From assembly GCA_026989095.1 (NCBI GenBank), contig JALSKA010000009.1:1-33401 (forward strand): a DNA stretch of 33,401 bases, written 5' to 3'. A model generated the notes under the pieces. The model saw nothing but the letters and a program-made list of their open reading frames with translations, did not search any database and had not been told where the DNA came from. Shown piece after piece: positions 7,368 to 15,113 of the stretch. The stretch is from Ardenticatenaceae bacterium (GTDB lineage Bacteria; Chloroflexota; Anaerolineae; Ardenticatenales; Ardenticatenaceae). The translations under genes were made by a program, and so were the position numbers. Within the stretch, counting starts at the first letter, position 1. The number at the start of each line of letters is the position of its first letter.

Positions 7368-7739
7368 ATGAAAGCTCAATTCCTGGCCGAACTGGTGTCC
7401 GCCTACGCGGACCACCGCACGCCCGCCCACCGACGGGCGCTCCTGCACCTCTTCCCCGAACACGCCGACGTGTTGCGCGAGCTGTTCGACCTGACCGACG
7501 CGCTGGCCGGCCTCTTCAGTGCCCAAGCCCACCGGCCGGCCCAAGCGTTCCGCGCCGAGCTGAAGAGGGAGCTCTTGGAGGAGATGGAACGCCGTCGCGA
7601 GCTGGCGGACGAGCCGGTCACCGGCGCTGCCGGGGGCCGGCGCTACTTGGCGGCAGCCGTGGGCGTGGGGTCGGCGGCGGTGGTCGTGGCCGCGGGCGCC
7701 ATCGTCTACTGGCGGCACCGCACGGCGATGGTGGCGTGA
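7368..7739 (+). CDS. small single-span membrane protein, candidate anti-sigma factor
   Basis: 123 aa; GGAGG lies just upstream of the ATG. Residues 1-85 are a charged helical cytoplasmic region (AYADHRTPAHRRALLHLFPEHADVLRELFDL, shown here in two parts: AYADHRTPAHRR and LFPEHADVLRELFDL), followed by one transmembrane helix at about 92-114 and a short tail. It lacks the HxxxCxxC zinc site of common anti-sigma domains. Position directly after the ECF sigma gene and cytoplasmic-N topology suggest it holds that sigma factor at the membrane; this is inference from context. I do not recognise a named family. Confidence 0.6.
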   Translation: MKAQFLAELVSAYADHRTPAHRRALLHLFPEHADVLRELFDLTDALAGLFSAQAHRPAQAFRAELKRELLEEMERRRELADEPVTGAAGGRRYLAAAVGVGSAAVVVAAGAIVYWRHRTAMVA

Positions 7740-7749
7740 GCCCACGCCG

Positions 7750-8217
7750 TCACGCTTCCCTCGGGGCCACGTGGCCCAACCCGAGCCGCCCCATGATGTG
7801 CGCCTGCCGAGCCCACATCCGCGACCGGGCCTCGGGTTCCTCGTCGTCATATCCCAGCAGGTGTAACACGCCGTGGACCACGAGCAAGTCCACCTCGTCT
7901 TGGGGCGCGTGCCCCATTTCCCCGGCCTGTCGGGCCGCCTGCGGCCAAGCAATGACGACGTCACCCAAGTACTCCCCCTCCTCATCGCCCCCCGGCAGGG
8001 GATCAAAAGGAAAGGTCAACACGTCCGTCGTCCCCGCCTCGCCCCGGTAGGCCACGTGAAGCCGCTCCATTTCGGCGTCGTCCACCACTACGACTGTGAG
8101 GGCCACCGGCCGGTCCACCCCTTCCGCTTCCAGGGCCGTGCGCGCGGCACGGACCAGCCGGCGCCCGTCAACCCGAGTGCTCAACGAACCGGTGATCTGG
8201 AGATGGAGCTGAAGCAT
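7750..8217 (-). CDS. ybeY: endoribonuclease YbeY (rRNA maturation factor)
   Basis: 155 aa from ATG 8217 (a TTG at 8226 would add three residues). It contains YRGEAGTTDVLTFPF (residues 57-71), matching the family's Arg-containing block, and HGVLHLLGYDD at 115-125. YbeY is a zinc enzyme acting in 16S rRNA 3'-end processing and 70S quality control; its metal is usually held by three histidines in HGxLHLxGYDH. Here the third position is Asp125, not His; Asp can bind zinc, so activity is possible but not assured. The reading frame overlaps the end of pgpH by about 50 bases and shows no clear Shine-Dalgarno, suggesting coupling to pgpH translation. It converges with the gene ending at 7739, 10 bases away. 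Confidence 0.88.
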   Translation of the reverse strand: MLQLHLQITGSLSTRVDGRRLVRAARTALEAEGVDRPVALTVVVVDDAEMERLHVAYRGEAGTTDVLTFPFDPLPGGDEEGEYLGDVVIAWPQAARQAGEMGHAPQDEVDLLVVHGVLHLLGYDDEEPEARSRMWARQAHIMGRLGLGHVAPREA

Positions 8218-10354
8218 GGGCGTCAACCGTTTGGGAGGGCGTGTTCGCCCGGCCAGCCTCGTTGGGCGTTGGGTAGAGCACGCGCGTGTGGTACATGCCG
8301 GAGAGTGTGGTCACAAAGGCTTGGCGGATCAATTCGAGGTCGCGCAGCGTCAGGTCCGTGTTCACGAGCTGGCCCTCGTCCAGCTTCTGCTGAATGATGC
8401 GACAGACGAGCCGGTCGATGGCCTCCACGTCGGCGGGCTTCTCCGCCCGCACCGTGGCTTCCACCGAGTCGGCCAGCATGAGGATGGCCGTTTCCCGCGT
8501 CTGCGGGCGCGGGCCCGGGTAGCGGAACTTGGCCTCGTCCACGTTCTCGGGGCCGTAACGCTCACACGCGCGGCGGTAGAAGTACTCCACCCGCGTGGTC
8601 CCGTGGTGCTCCTGGATGAAATCCACAATCCGTGCCGGCAGCCGGTGCTTGCGCGCCAGGCGCACCCCCTCTGTGACGTGGCGGATGATGATCCGGGCGC
8701 TCTCCTCGGGGTCGTCCAGCTCGTCGTGGGGGTTGGCGGGGCCGGTCTGGTTCTCCACGAAGTAGTGGGGGGCCGAGAGTTTGCCGATGTCGTGGTAATA
8801 GGCGGCCACGCGCACCAGGAGGGCGTCGGCACCGATGGCCTCGGCAGCCCGCTCGCCCAAGTTCCCGGTCATGATCGAGTGGTGGTAGGTGCCGGGCGCC
8901 TCGACGAGCAGGCGCTTGAACAGCGGGTGAGTTGGCCGGGCCAGCTCCATGAGCTGGAGGAAGGTGGTCACCCCGGCAAAGGTGGAAAGGACGTAGAAGC
9001 CGGCCAGCGTGAGGCTGGCGCTCAGGGCACCGTTCGTCAGGGCCAGGCCGCCGCGCAAGGCCAGCGCCAGGGGCGACCAGCTCGTCTCCTGGAGGGCAAA
9101 GGCCAGGACAACGCCCAAGTTCGTGAGCCCCACGAAGAAGCCGGCGGAGACAAAGCCCTGCAAGCGCTCGACGCGCCAGAGGACCAGGGCGGCCACGCCA
9201 CTGCCCACCAGGGCATAGGTCGCCAGCTCGAAGGAGCCCGTGAACTGCATGACCAGAAAGGCCAGCAGGGTGGAGGCGAGTAGCGCCACGTCCGGCCCGG
9301 CCAGCATGGCCAACAGCATGGCCGCCGAGGCCGTGGGGGTGAGGTAGGCCAAGAAGGAATGGTCGGGCATCATGATGCGAATAGCGCCCGCCGTCAGCCC
9401 CAACGTCATGGTCAGCGCAGCCATCATGCGGTGATGGGTCCAGACGTGAGGGTGAACGCGGGCCACGTAGAAGCTGAAGAGCAGGGTCAACAGCGTCACC
9501 ACCAGGCCCACGCCGATCAGCCGCTCCCGGGTAACGGCGGCGCTCTGGAGTCCCAGGGCCTCGAGCGCTTCGATGTGTTCGGGCTGGATGATCTCCCCCT
9601 CGCGCACGATGATCTGGCCCTGTTCGTAGGTGACCTGCACGTCAGGCACGCTGCGGCGGGCGTTCTCGCGGGCCTCCTCGGTCTTGGCCTCGTCGGGGAA
9701 GCTGTTGGGCTGCAGCAGGGCCGAGACCCATTCGGTGACCACGCGAGTCTGGTCGCTGTCGAGGGTGACGTTGACCTGGGAGGCGATCTGACGGCGAACG
9801 GCTGGGAGCTGATCTTCCCGAATCTGGCGGCGGTTCAACCGCTCGAGGAGGCGCTGCGTTTCCTCGACGACAGCCTCCCATTCCTGTTCGGTGAAGTCGA
9901 GAATGGCCTCGATAGCCTGTTCGGAGAATTGGACCGGCTCCAGCCCGGCAATGCGCTCCACCTTCTCGGCACGCGAGATGGTGGAATCGTCGCGCACTTT
10001 GGTGATGAAGTCGGCCACCTGGCGCGCGGTGGCCAACTGTTTGATGGCCAGGGCCCGGTCAGGCGGGGTGTAAATGGTGGCCACACTGGCGGCAGCAGCC
10101 TCGCGGGCCTGCTGGGTGCGCACCTGGCTCACGAAGGTGATGCGTCGGGGCGCGCGGATGTCCTGTGGGCTCACGCTCCCCACCTTCAAGGTGGCCGACG
10201 GGGACGGATCGACCACGACGACGGCCAACAGAACGCCCACCAGCAGCGCCGTCCACACGAGGCCCTGGAACTGCTGGCGCAGGGAGAGGGTTGGGGAGGC
10301 CGGGCGGATTGTTTGGGACGAGCTGGACGTGTACATGGCTTCGAGGTGAGACAT
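8168..10354 (-). CDS. pgpH: 7TMR-HD family membrane HD hydrolase (PgpH-type c-di-AMP phosphodiesterase)
   Basis: About 728 aa from the ATG at 10354 (10336 is an alternative; the open frame reaches 10441, but that part overlaps yqeY). One N-terminal membrane helix at about 25-45, an extracellular 7TMR-HDED domain to about 285, then a bundle of membrane helices to about 470, and a cytoplasmic HD domain with YHHSIMTGNL, YYHDIGKL (about 516-523) and EHHGTTR. This is the architecture of PgpH, which hydrolyses cyclic di-AMP to pApA; the HD and downstream His/Asp residues look intact. It sits between yqeY and ybeY. In many bacteria phoH lies in this cluster, but it is absent here. Confidence 0.9.
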   Translation of the reverse strand: MSHLEAMYTSSSSQTIRPASPTLSLRQQFQGLVWTALLVGVLLAVVVVDPSPSATLKVGSVSPQDIRAPRRITFVSQVRTQQAREAAAASVATIYTPPDRALAIKQLATARQVADFITKVRDDSTISRAEKVERIAGLEPVQFSEQAIEAILDFTEQEWEAVVEETQRLLERLNRRQIREDQLPAVRRQIASQVNVTLDSDQTRVVTEWVSALLQPNSFPDEAKTEEARENARRSVPDVQVTYEQGQIIVREGEIIQPEHIEALEALGLQSAAVTRERLIGVGLVVTLLTLLFSFYVARVHPHVWTHHRMMAALTMTLGLTAGAIRIMMPDHSFLAYLTPTASAAMLLAMLAGPDVALLASTLLAFLVMQFTGSFELATYALVGSGVAALVLWRVERLQGFVSAGFFVGLTNLGVVLAFALQETSWSPLALALRGGLALTNGALSASLTLAGFYVLSTFAGVTTFLQLMELARPTHPLFKRLLVEAPGTYHHSIMTGNLGERAAEAIGADALLVRVAAYYHDIGKLSAPHYFVENQTGPANPHDELDDPEESARIIIRHVTEGVRLARKHRLPARIVDFIQEHHGTTRVEYFYRRACERYGPENVDEAKFRYPGPRPQTRETAILMLADSVEATVRAEKPADVEAIDRLVCRIIQQKLDEGQLVNTDLTLRDLELIRQAFVTTLSGMYHTRVLYPTPNEAGRANTPSQTVDAHASAPSPDHRFVEHSG

Positions 10355-10403
10355 TTCAACCGTGGGCGGCGGCACGAGGCGGCCCACTCGCGCGGCCCGC
10401 CCC

Positions 10404-10859
10404 TCACCCGGCTCGTCGGGCCAGGAGCTCCCGCACCACACGCTGGACTACAGCGCCGTCGGCGCGGCCGCGCAGTTTGGCCATGAGGGGGCCCATGACC
10501 TTGCCCATGTCCTTGGGGCCGGTGGCCCCCACGGCCTCGATCTGGGCCAAGGCCTCCTGCCGAATTTCCTCCTCGCTCAACATTCGGGGCAAGTAGGATT
10601 CGATCACGGCCAGCTCGGCCTCTTCTTCCTGGACCAAGTCCTGCCGCCCGGCCGCACGGTACTGCTCGATGGACTCGCGGCGCTGTTTGGCCTGCTTCTG
10701 GAGGAGCACCAGCATCTCCTGCTCCGTGAGCTCGCCGCCCTTGGCAATCTCGGCGTTTCGGACGGCGCTCAGGAGCAGGCGCACGGTGTTCCGCTTGACG
10801 GTGTCGCCGGCCTTCATGGCCGCCTTCAAGTCACGCTGCAACTTGGCTTTGAGGTTCAT
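10404..10859 (-). CDS. yqeY: GatB/YqeY domain protein
   Basis: 151 aa, the standard length for free-standing YqeY. It begins MNLKAKLQRDLKAAMKAGD and contains RLLLSAVRNAEI and GPKDMGKVMGPLM, the conserved features of the tail-like domain also found at the C-terminus of GatB, the amidotransferase subunit for Gln-tRNA/Asn-tRNA. The role of the free-standing form is unsettled; tRNA binding is the usual proposal. GAGGAG lies upstream of the ATG. It is 12 bases after the HIT gene and 49 bases before pgpH. Confidence 0.9.
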   Translation of the reverse strand: MNLKAKLQRDLKAAMKAGDTVKRNTVRLLLSAVRNAEIAKGGELTEQEMLVLLQKQAKQRRESIEQYRAAGRQDLVQEEEAELAVIESYLPRMLSEEEIRQEALAQIEAVGATGPKDMGKVMGPLMAKLRGRADGAVVQRVVRELLARRAG

Positions 10860-10871
10860 GGTGAACTCCTC

Positions 10872-11228
10872 TCACCCCGGCGGCCACCCCATGCGGCGCC
10901 CGCCCAACACGTGGAGGTGAACGTGGTGGACGAGCAGGCCACCGTCCTGGCCGTAGTTGAGGACGAGACGGTAACCCCGGTCGGGGGTGTGGATCTTCTC
11001 CTGCTCGGCCACTTGGGTGGCCACCCGGAGCATGTGACCCAGCAGGAGCTCATCTTCGGCCGTGATGTCCGCCAAGGTGGCAATGTGTCGGTTGGGCACT
11101 ACGAGCACGTGGACCGGCGCCTGGGGGTTGATGTCCCTGAAGGCTGTCACCGACTCGTCCTGGTAGACAATGTCGGAGGGCACCTCTCCGGCCACAATTT
11201 TGCAGAAAATGCACTCCTGGTTCGCCAT
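10872..11228 (-). CDS. HIT-family protein (HinT-like nucleoside phosphoramidase)
   Basis: 118 aa from ATG 11228. The N-terminus carries CIFCKIVAGEVPS, the C-terminus the histidine triad HHVHLHVLGG and ends GRRMGWPPG, as in HINT/PKCI-type enzymes that hydrolyse AMP-lysine and aminoacyl-adenylate phosphoramidates. GGAGGT lies 4-5 bases before the ATG, which sets the start over the longer open frame to 11300. It is the first gene of the HIT-yqeY-pgpH-ybeY operon, with a promoter at 11301-11329 and a small GGCGCG/CGCGCC hairpin in its short leader. Confidence 0.93.
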   Translation of the reverse strand: MANQECIFCKIVAGEVPSDIVYQDESVTAFRDINPQAPVHVLVVPNRHIATLADITAEDELLLGHMLRVATQVAEQEKIHTPDRGYRLVLNYGQDGGLLVHHVHLHVLGGRRMGWPPG

Positions 11229-11300
11229 AGGCACCTCCTCCGTTCTCCTCTGTTCGCTCAAGCACCGCCGGCCTTCGGCGCGCTTCCGCGCCCGGCTCAC

Positions 11301-11329
11301 ATCTTAGCACGGGAGCGCACCGGAATCAA
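11301..11329 (-). promoter_or_regulatory. sigma-70-type promoter of the HIT-yqeY-pgpH-ybeY operon
   Basis: On the minus strand TTGATT (11324-11329), 17 bases, TAAGAT (11301-11306). The -35 overlaps the stop codon of the preceding O-antigen ligase gene, so the two operons abut with no spare DNA. The predicted leader is about 65 bases. Confidence 0.6.
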
Positions 11330-12906
11330 ACGGGGCTCCGGGGTTCCAACCGGCCCTCTTGCAACTCGGCCCCCTGCCAGATCAGGAGCAGGGGGTTGTC
11401 GGTGTCCGGCTCACCGTCGCTGCCAACGGCTTCGAGGCCAATGCGGGCCGCCGCCACGGCCACGCCGACGAAGAGCCAGAAGAGGGCCACGCTGTGGGGA
11501 AAGGTGATGTTGAAGAAGTAGTGGTCGAAAATGCCGCCCACCATGGCGCCCACGATGGCCGACGTGGCGCCCAGCAGCAGCGGCTCGACGCGCGCGTCCC
11601 CCTGCAGGGCGCGCACGGCCCGCGCCGTCAGCACGAAGAAGGCCACCATCGTGCTCAGAAAGGCGCCCAACCCCACCAGCCCCATGAACTCGGCCATCAA
11701 CAGGTAGACGCTGCTCACGCCGATGTAGAGGTCGATGTCAGGCGTGCCCGAGAATCCCACCCCAAACCACGGGTAACGCTGGATGAGCCGCCAGGCGTCC
11801 TTGTACTCGCCGAAGCGCATCTGGGTGGCCAGGTCCTGCCCGCGAAATCCCTCCACAAAGCGCTGGAGGTAGACTTGGGACTGGGGCAACAGGAGGAGCA
11901 GCAGCCCCGCGACCAGGGCGTAGGGGATGAGCCGGCGGTAGCGCAGCAGCATCAGGGGCGTGAGCCCGGCGACCAAGCCCAGCATGGCGCCCCGCGAGAA
12001 GGTCAACACCATGGCCAGCCCCATGGTGACCACCATGCCCGCGGTGAGCCAGCGCGGGAAGAGGGGGCGAGGGGCGGCCAGTTGGGGTGCCGTGAAAGCC
12101 GTGACCAAGATGAGCAGCCCGCCGAACACGTTGGGGTCCACGCTCGTGCTGATGGCCCGCTGGGGCAGGGCGGGATTGTCCTCGATGAAGCGCAGGACGC
12201 CGGGCCCGGCCGGGTAGTCGAAGACGCGCAGGGCCGAGAGGAGGCGGATGCTCACCTCCTGGGGCAGGACGTAGAGCACCACGCCGATCAGGGCCGAGAG
12301 GAACCCACACAAGATGATGACCACGGCCAATCCCTCCAACTGCCGGCGGTGGCGCACGTGGTCCACCACCACCAGGAAGAGGGAGACGCCCAGCATGACC
12401 TCGCCGAAGCGCCGGAGGGTGTTCTTGTCCAGGGGCGCGTGTTCCAGGCCGGCCACGAAGGCCACCACCGCCACGCCCATGAAGGCCAGCACGAAGGGCG
12501 CCAGGGGGGAGAGCCGGAGCCGGCGCACGCGCCCGGCGGCCAGGCGCATGAACCAGACGAAGAAGGTGATCCCCAGGGCGCCGTCGAGGAAGGTGGGCTT
12601 GAACCCCACGTTGACGGGCACGGCGCCGAAGGGAAGCAGAATGGCCACGGCCACGACGGCGTAGAGGCCCCACTGGGGGGACCTCAACATGACGGCCAGC
12701 CCCAAGGCGGCCACCACCCCCAAGGCAGCCACCAGGGGCGAGGCGAAGGCCACGGCGGCGCCGGCCACTCCCCCGCCAAGCAAGCAAGCGGCCAGCAAGG
12801 CAAGCAACGTGCGCCGGTCGCTCACCAAGAAGCTCAGGCGCACGGAACGGTACATTGTGCGCAGGGCCCGCCGGTAGCGCGGGCGCGGGAACGTCTGCGA
12901 AGCCAT
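11326..12906 (-). CDS. O-antigen ligase / polymerase family membrane protein
   Basis: 526 aa from ATG 12906 (GAGGA upstream; ATG 12855 is possible). Twelve or so hydrophobic helices; the paired opening helices (LLALLAACLLGGG... and ALGVVAALGLAVML) are followed by a long periplasmic loop before YPWFGVGFSGT (about residue 380). A Wzy/WaaL-type DxxYPWxGxG motif is characteristic of the superfamily that joins or polymerises lipid-linked glycans on the outer face of the membrane. It is the last gene of a four-gene minus-strand membrane glycan operon (11 bases after the preceding stop). Ligase and polymerase roles cannot be told apart by sequence. Confidence 0.85.
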   Translation of the reverse strand: MASQTFPRPRYRRALRTMYRSVRLSFLVSDRRTLLALLAACLLGGGVAGAAVAFASPLVAALGVVAALGLAVMLRSPQWGLYAVVAVAILLPFGAVPVNVGFKPTFLDGALGITFFVWFMRLAAGRVRRLRLSPLAPFVLAFMGVAVVAFVAGLEHAPLDKNTLRRFGEVMLGVSLFLVVVDHVRHRRQLEGLAVVIILCGFLSALIGVVLYVLPQEVSIRLLSALRVFDYPAGPGVLRFIEDNPALPQRAISTSVDPNVFGGLLILVTAFTAPQLAAPRPLFPRWLTAGMVVTMGLAMVLTFSRGAMLGLVAGLTPLMLLRYRRLIPYALVAGLLLLLLPQSQVYLQRFVEGFRGQDLATQMRFGEYKDAWRLIQRYPWFGVGFSGTPDIDLYIGVSSVYLLMAEFMGLVGLGAFLSTMVAFFVLTARAVRALQGDARVEPLLLGATSAIVGAMVGGIFDHYFFNITFPHSVALFWLFVGVAVAAARIGLEAVGSDGEPDTDNPLLLIWQGAELQEGRLEPRSPV

Positions 12907-12917
12907 GGGGTCCTCAC

Positions 12918-15113
12918 TTACTCCGACGGCCGGATAACCACACGTCCCAGGAGGATGCGCCCATCCTCCCGGCCCTCGACAGGCAACCGTTCCCCGGTGG
13001 CGAAATCGTACAGGCCGGCCCACAGGAGATACTCGCCGGCCGGCAGGGTGTCGGGCACCTCCAGCCGGTGGCGGTCTGGCACCAGCTCGCCGGCCACCCA
13101 GCGGCTCGTGGGCGTGTAGCCGCCGCCCGGATCGCCGTCCGACTGGGCCAGGGGCCGGCCACCGTCGGGACCTGTCAGGTGAACGAAGACTTTGTAGTTC
13201 TGCCGCGTTGGGCGCCGGCTCAACCAGTATAGTGTAATCGAGAGCGCCTGTCCACTTCTGGGTTCGGCGGGCGCCTGTTGCCATCCCACGAGCCAGGCCA
13301 GGTCGCCCACGGCCACGCTGGCCGGCGTGAAGCGCCCTCGCCCAGCCGGAAAAGCCCCTACCACCAGCGCCGTCGCCAGGGCACTGGCCACGCCCACCAG
13401 GAGAAGGCGCTCACGCCTTCCTCGCCCCCCCGTGCGCGCCCACCAGACGGCAGCCGCCAACCCAAGGGCCACGCCGGCGGCCGTTAGGGCCATGCCGGCC
13501 GCCACGGGGCGCGTCGTCCGCCACGCGAAGGTCACCCTGTGGCGGCCGGGGGGCACTGTGGCCGTCACCAGGCCGAGGGACGTGGAGGGCCACGTGGGCA
13601 CGGGCCGGCCGTCCACCCACACCTGCCAGGCCGGCAGGTAAAACTGGTGGAGGCGCAGGGGCGCTGCGGCCCGCAATTCCACTTCCAGCTCATAGCGCCA
13701 GGGCGTTGCGCTCACCAGGCGGGCCCGCTCGGCGGGGAGCACAGGGCCGGCGTCGGGCCGGTTCACGGGCCTCGGCACGGCCCAACGTTCCTCGCGCACC
13801 CACCGGGGCAAGTACTCGGCCGTCCACGTGGCCCCGATCTGTTGGAGGCGAAAGTCCTCCGCCCACATGACTTCAGGATACCGGCCCGGCTCCACCGCCA
13901 GCGTCCCGGTGGCTAGGCGCGGCAGGCTGCTGCCGCCCACCACTACCAGCAGGCCCGCCACCAGCCCGGCCCTCGCGCGCCTGCCGCCCGCGGGCACCAC
14001 CAGGCCACTCAACAGGGCCGTCAGCAGGACAATGGGGCCCAGCCACCGCCAGGGGTATTGGACCATGCCGAAGGGAACGGCAATGAGCTCCCACACGGGG
14101 CGGGACATGTCGGCGAGGAGAAAGAGGAGGCCGGCCAAAAGCACCAAGAGGGGCCCGCTCGGCCACCGGCCACGCCGACGCCAGCGCCACCACGCGGGCA
14201 ACAACGCCAGGAGCAGCGCCAGGTGCACCCAGCTCAGAGGGTGCTCGGCGGCCACTTGTTGATCGGGCACGTACCGGTAGACAAGGGAACGCGAGATCAA
14301 CTCGGACCAGGGATAGAGGTGGCGGAGAAATCCCCGGCCGCCCACGTCGCCGGCCAGGAGCACCCACTTGGTCTCCAGGAGCACCGGGAGCCAGTAGAAG
14401 GCGCTCAGGAGGGCCGCCAGCCCAACGGCGGCGGTCAGGCGCCGGGCAGACGCCGCCGCGTGGGGCCAGAGGGAGGTCCCGGCGGGCCGGCGTGTCCAGA
14501 CAACTACGCCCCACCAGACCACGAGGACGGGCGCGAAGAGCAGCGCGGAGAGGTTGTGGGTGAGCACGAGGGCGGCCAACCCCAGCACGGTCGCGCCCCA
14601 GTGCTCCCGCCAGACACCCCACATGATCACGGGCCACCAGACGAAGGCCCAGCTCTCGGCCAGAGCCCCCCGCCGGTAAACGTCGGCCAAGTGATAGGGC
14701 AAATACGTGTAGACCAGCGCCCCCACCAGGCCGGCGATCTCATCCTCCCACACCTCCCGGGCCAGCCACCACATGGCAAGGGCGGACGCCACCAGGCTGA
14801 GCCCGAAGGCCCCCTTCATGGCCGAGACGATCCCCATCCCCGCCCCCGTGAGGAGAAGCCCCACATAGTACGTCAGGGGCCCATAATAATGGAAAACCGC
14901 AAAGCCGTACTCGAAGGCGAATTCGGGGAAGAGGCGCGGGTACCAAACGCCGGCTTCCACGGCCCCGCGCAGCGCCGCCAGGCGGAAGAGGTGGATCAGG
15001 CCGTCGTCACTGCGCCAGTATCCCGGACGGCCCAAGGGCCAGAGGGCCGGGAGGGTTAGGAGCACAACCACCAGCGCTGTTCGCCACGGCCAACGGCCTT
15101 CAGGGCGACTCAC
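12918..15113 (-). CDS. GT-C-like membrane protein, PTPS-related/YfhO type
   Basis: 731 aa. About eleven membrane helices fill residues 10-430; an early loop has YWRSDDGLIHLFRL (about 31-44), an acidic DD..H motif where GT-C glycosyltransferases bind a lipid-phosphate sugar donor. After the helices comes a YfhO-like beta domain (YLPAWQVWVDGRPVP near 488, then PPGRHRVTFAW), two further helices, and a C-terminal beta-sandwich at about 600-731 with ITLYWL, FVHLTGPDG and LLWAGLYDFATGERLP. Probable function: transfer of a sugar to a cell-surface acceptor; substrate unknown. The start overlaps the preceding gene by 14 bases. Confidence 0.75.
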   Translation of the reverse strand: MSRPEGRWPWRTALVVVLLTLPALWPLGRPGYWRSDDGLIHLFRLAALRGAVEAGVWYPRLFPEFAFEYGFAVFHYYGPLTYYVGLLLTGAGMGIVSAMKGAFGLSLVASALAMWWLAREVWEDEIAGLVGALVYTYLPYHLADVYRRGALAESWAFVWWPVIMWGVWREHWGATVLGLAALVLTHNLSALLFAPVLVVWWGVVVWTRRPAGTSLWPHAAASARRLTAAVGLAALLSAFYWLPVLLETKWVLLAGDVGGRGFLRHLYPWSELISRSLVYRYVPDQQVAAEHPLSWVHLALLLALLPAWWRWRRRGRWPSGPLLVLLAGLLFLLADMSRPVWELIAVPFGMVQYPWRWLGPIVLLTALLSGLVVPAGGRRARAGLVAGLLVVVGGSSLPRLATGTLAVEPGRYPEVMWAEDFRLQQIGATWTAEYLPRWVREERWAVPRPVNRPDAGPVLPAERARLVSATPWRYELEVELRAAAPLRLHQFYLPAWQVWVDGRPVPTWPSTSLGLVTATVPPGRHRVTFAWRTTRPVAAGMALTAAGVALGLAAAVWWARTGGRGRRERLLLVGVASALATALVVGAFPAGRGRFTPASVAVGDLAWLVGWQQAPAEPRSGQALSITLYWLSRRPTRQNYKVFVHLTGPDGGRPLAQSDGDPGGGYTPTSRWVAGELVPDRHRLEVPDTLPAGEYLLWAGLYDFATGERLPVEGREDGRILLGRVVIRPSE

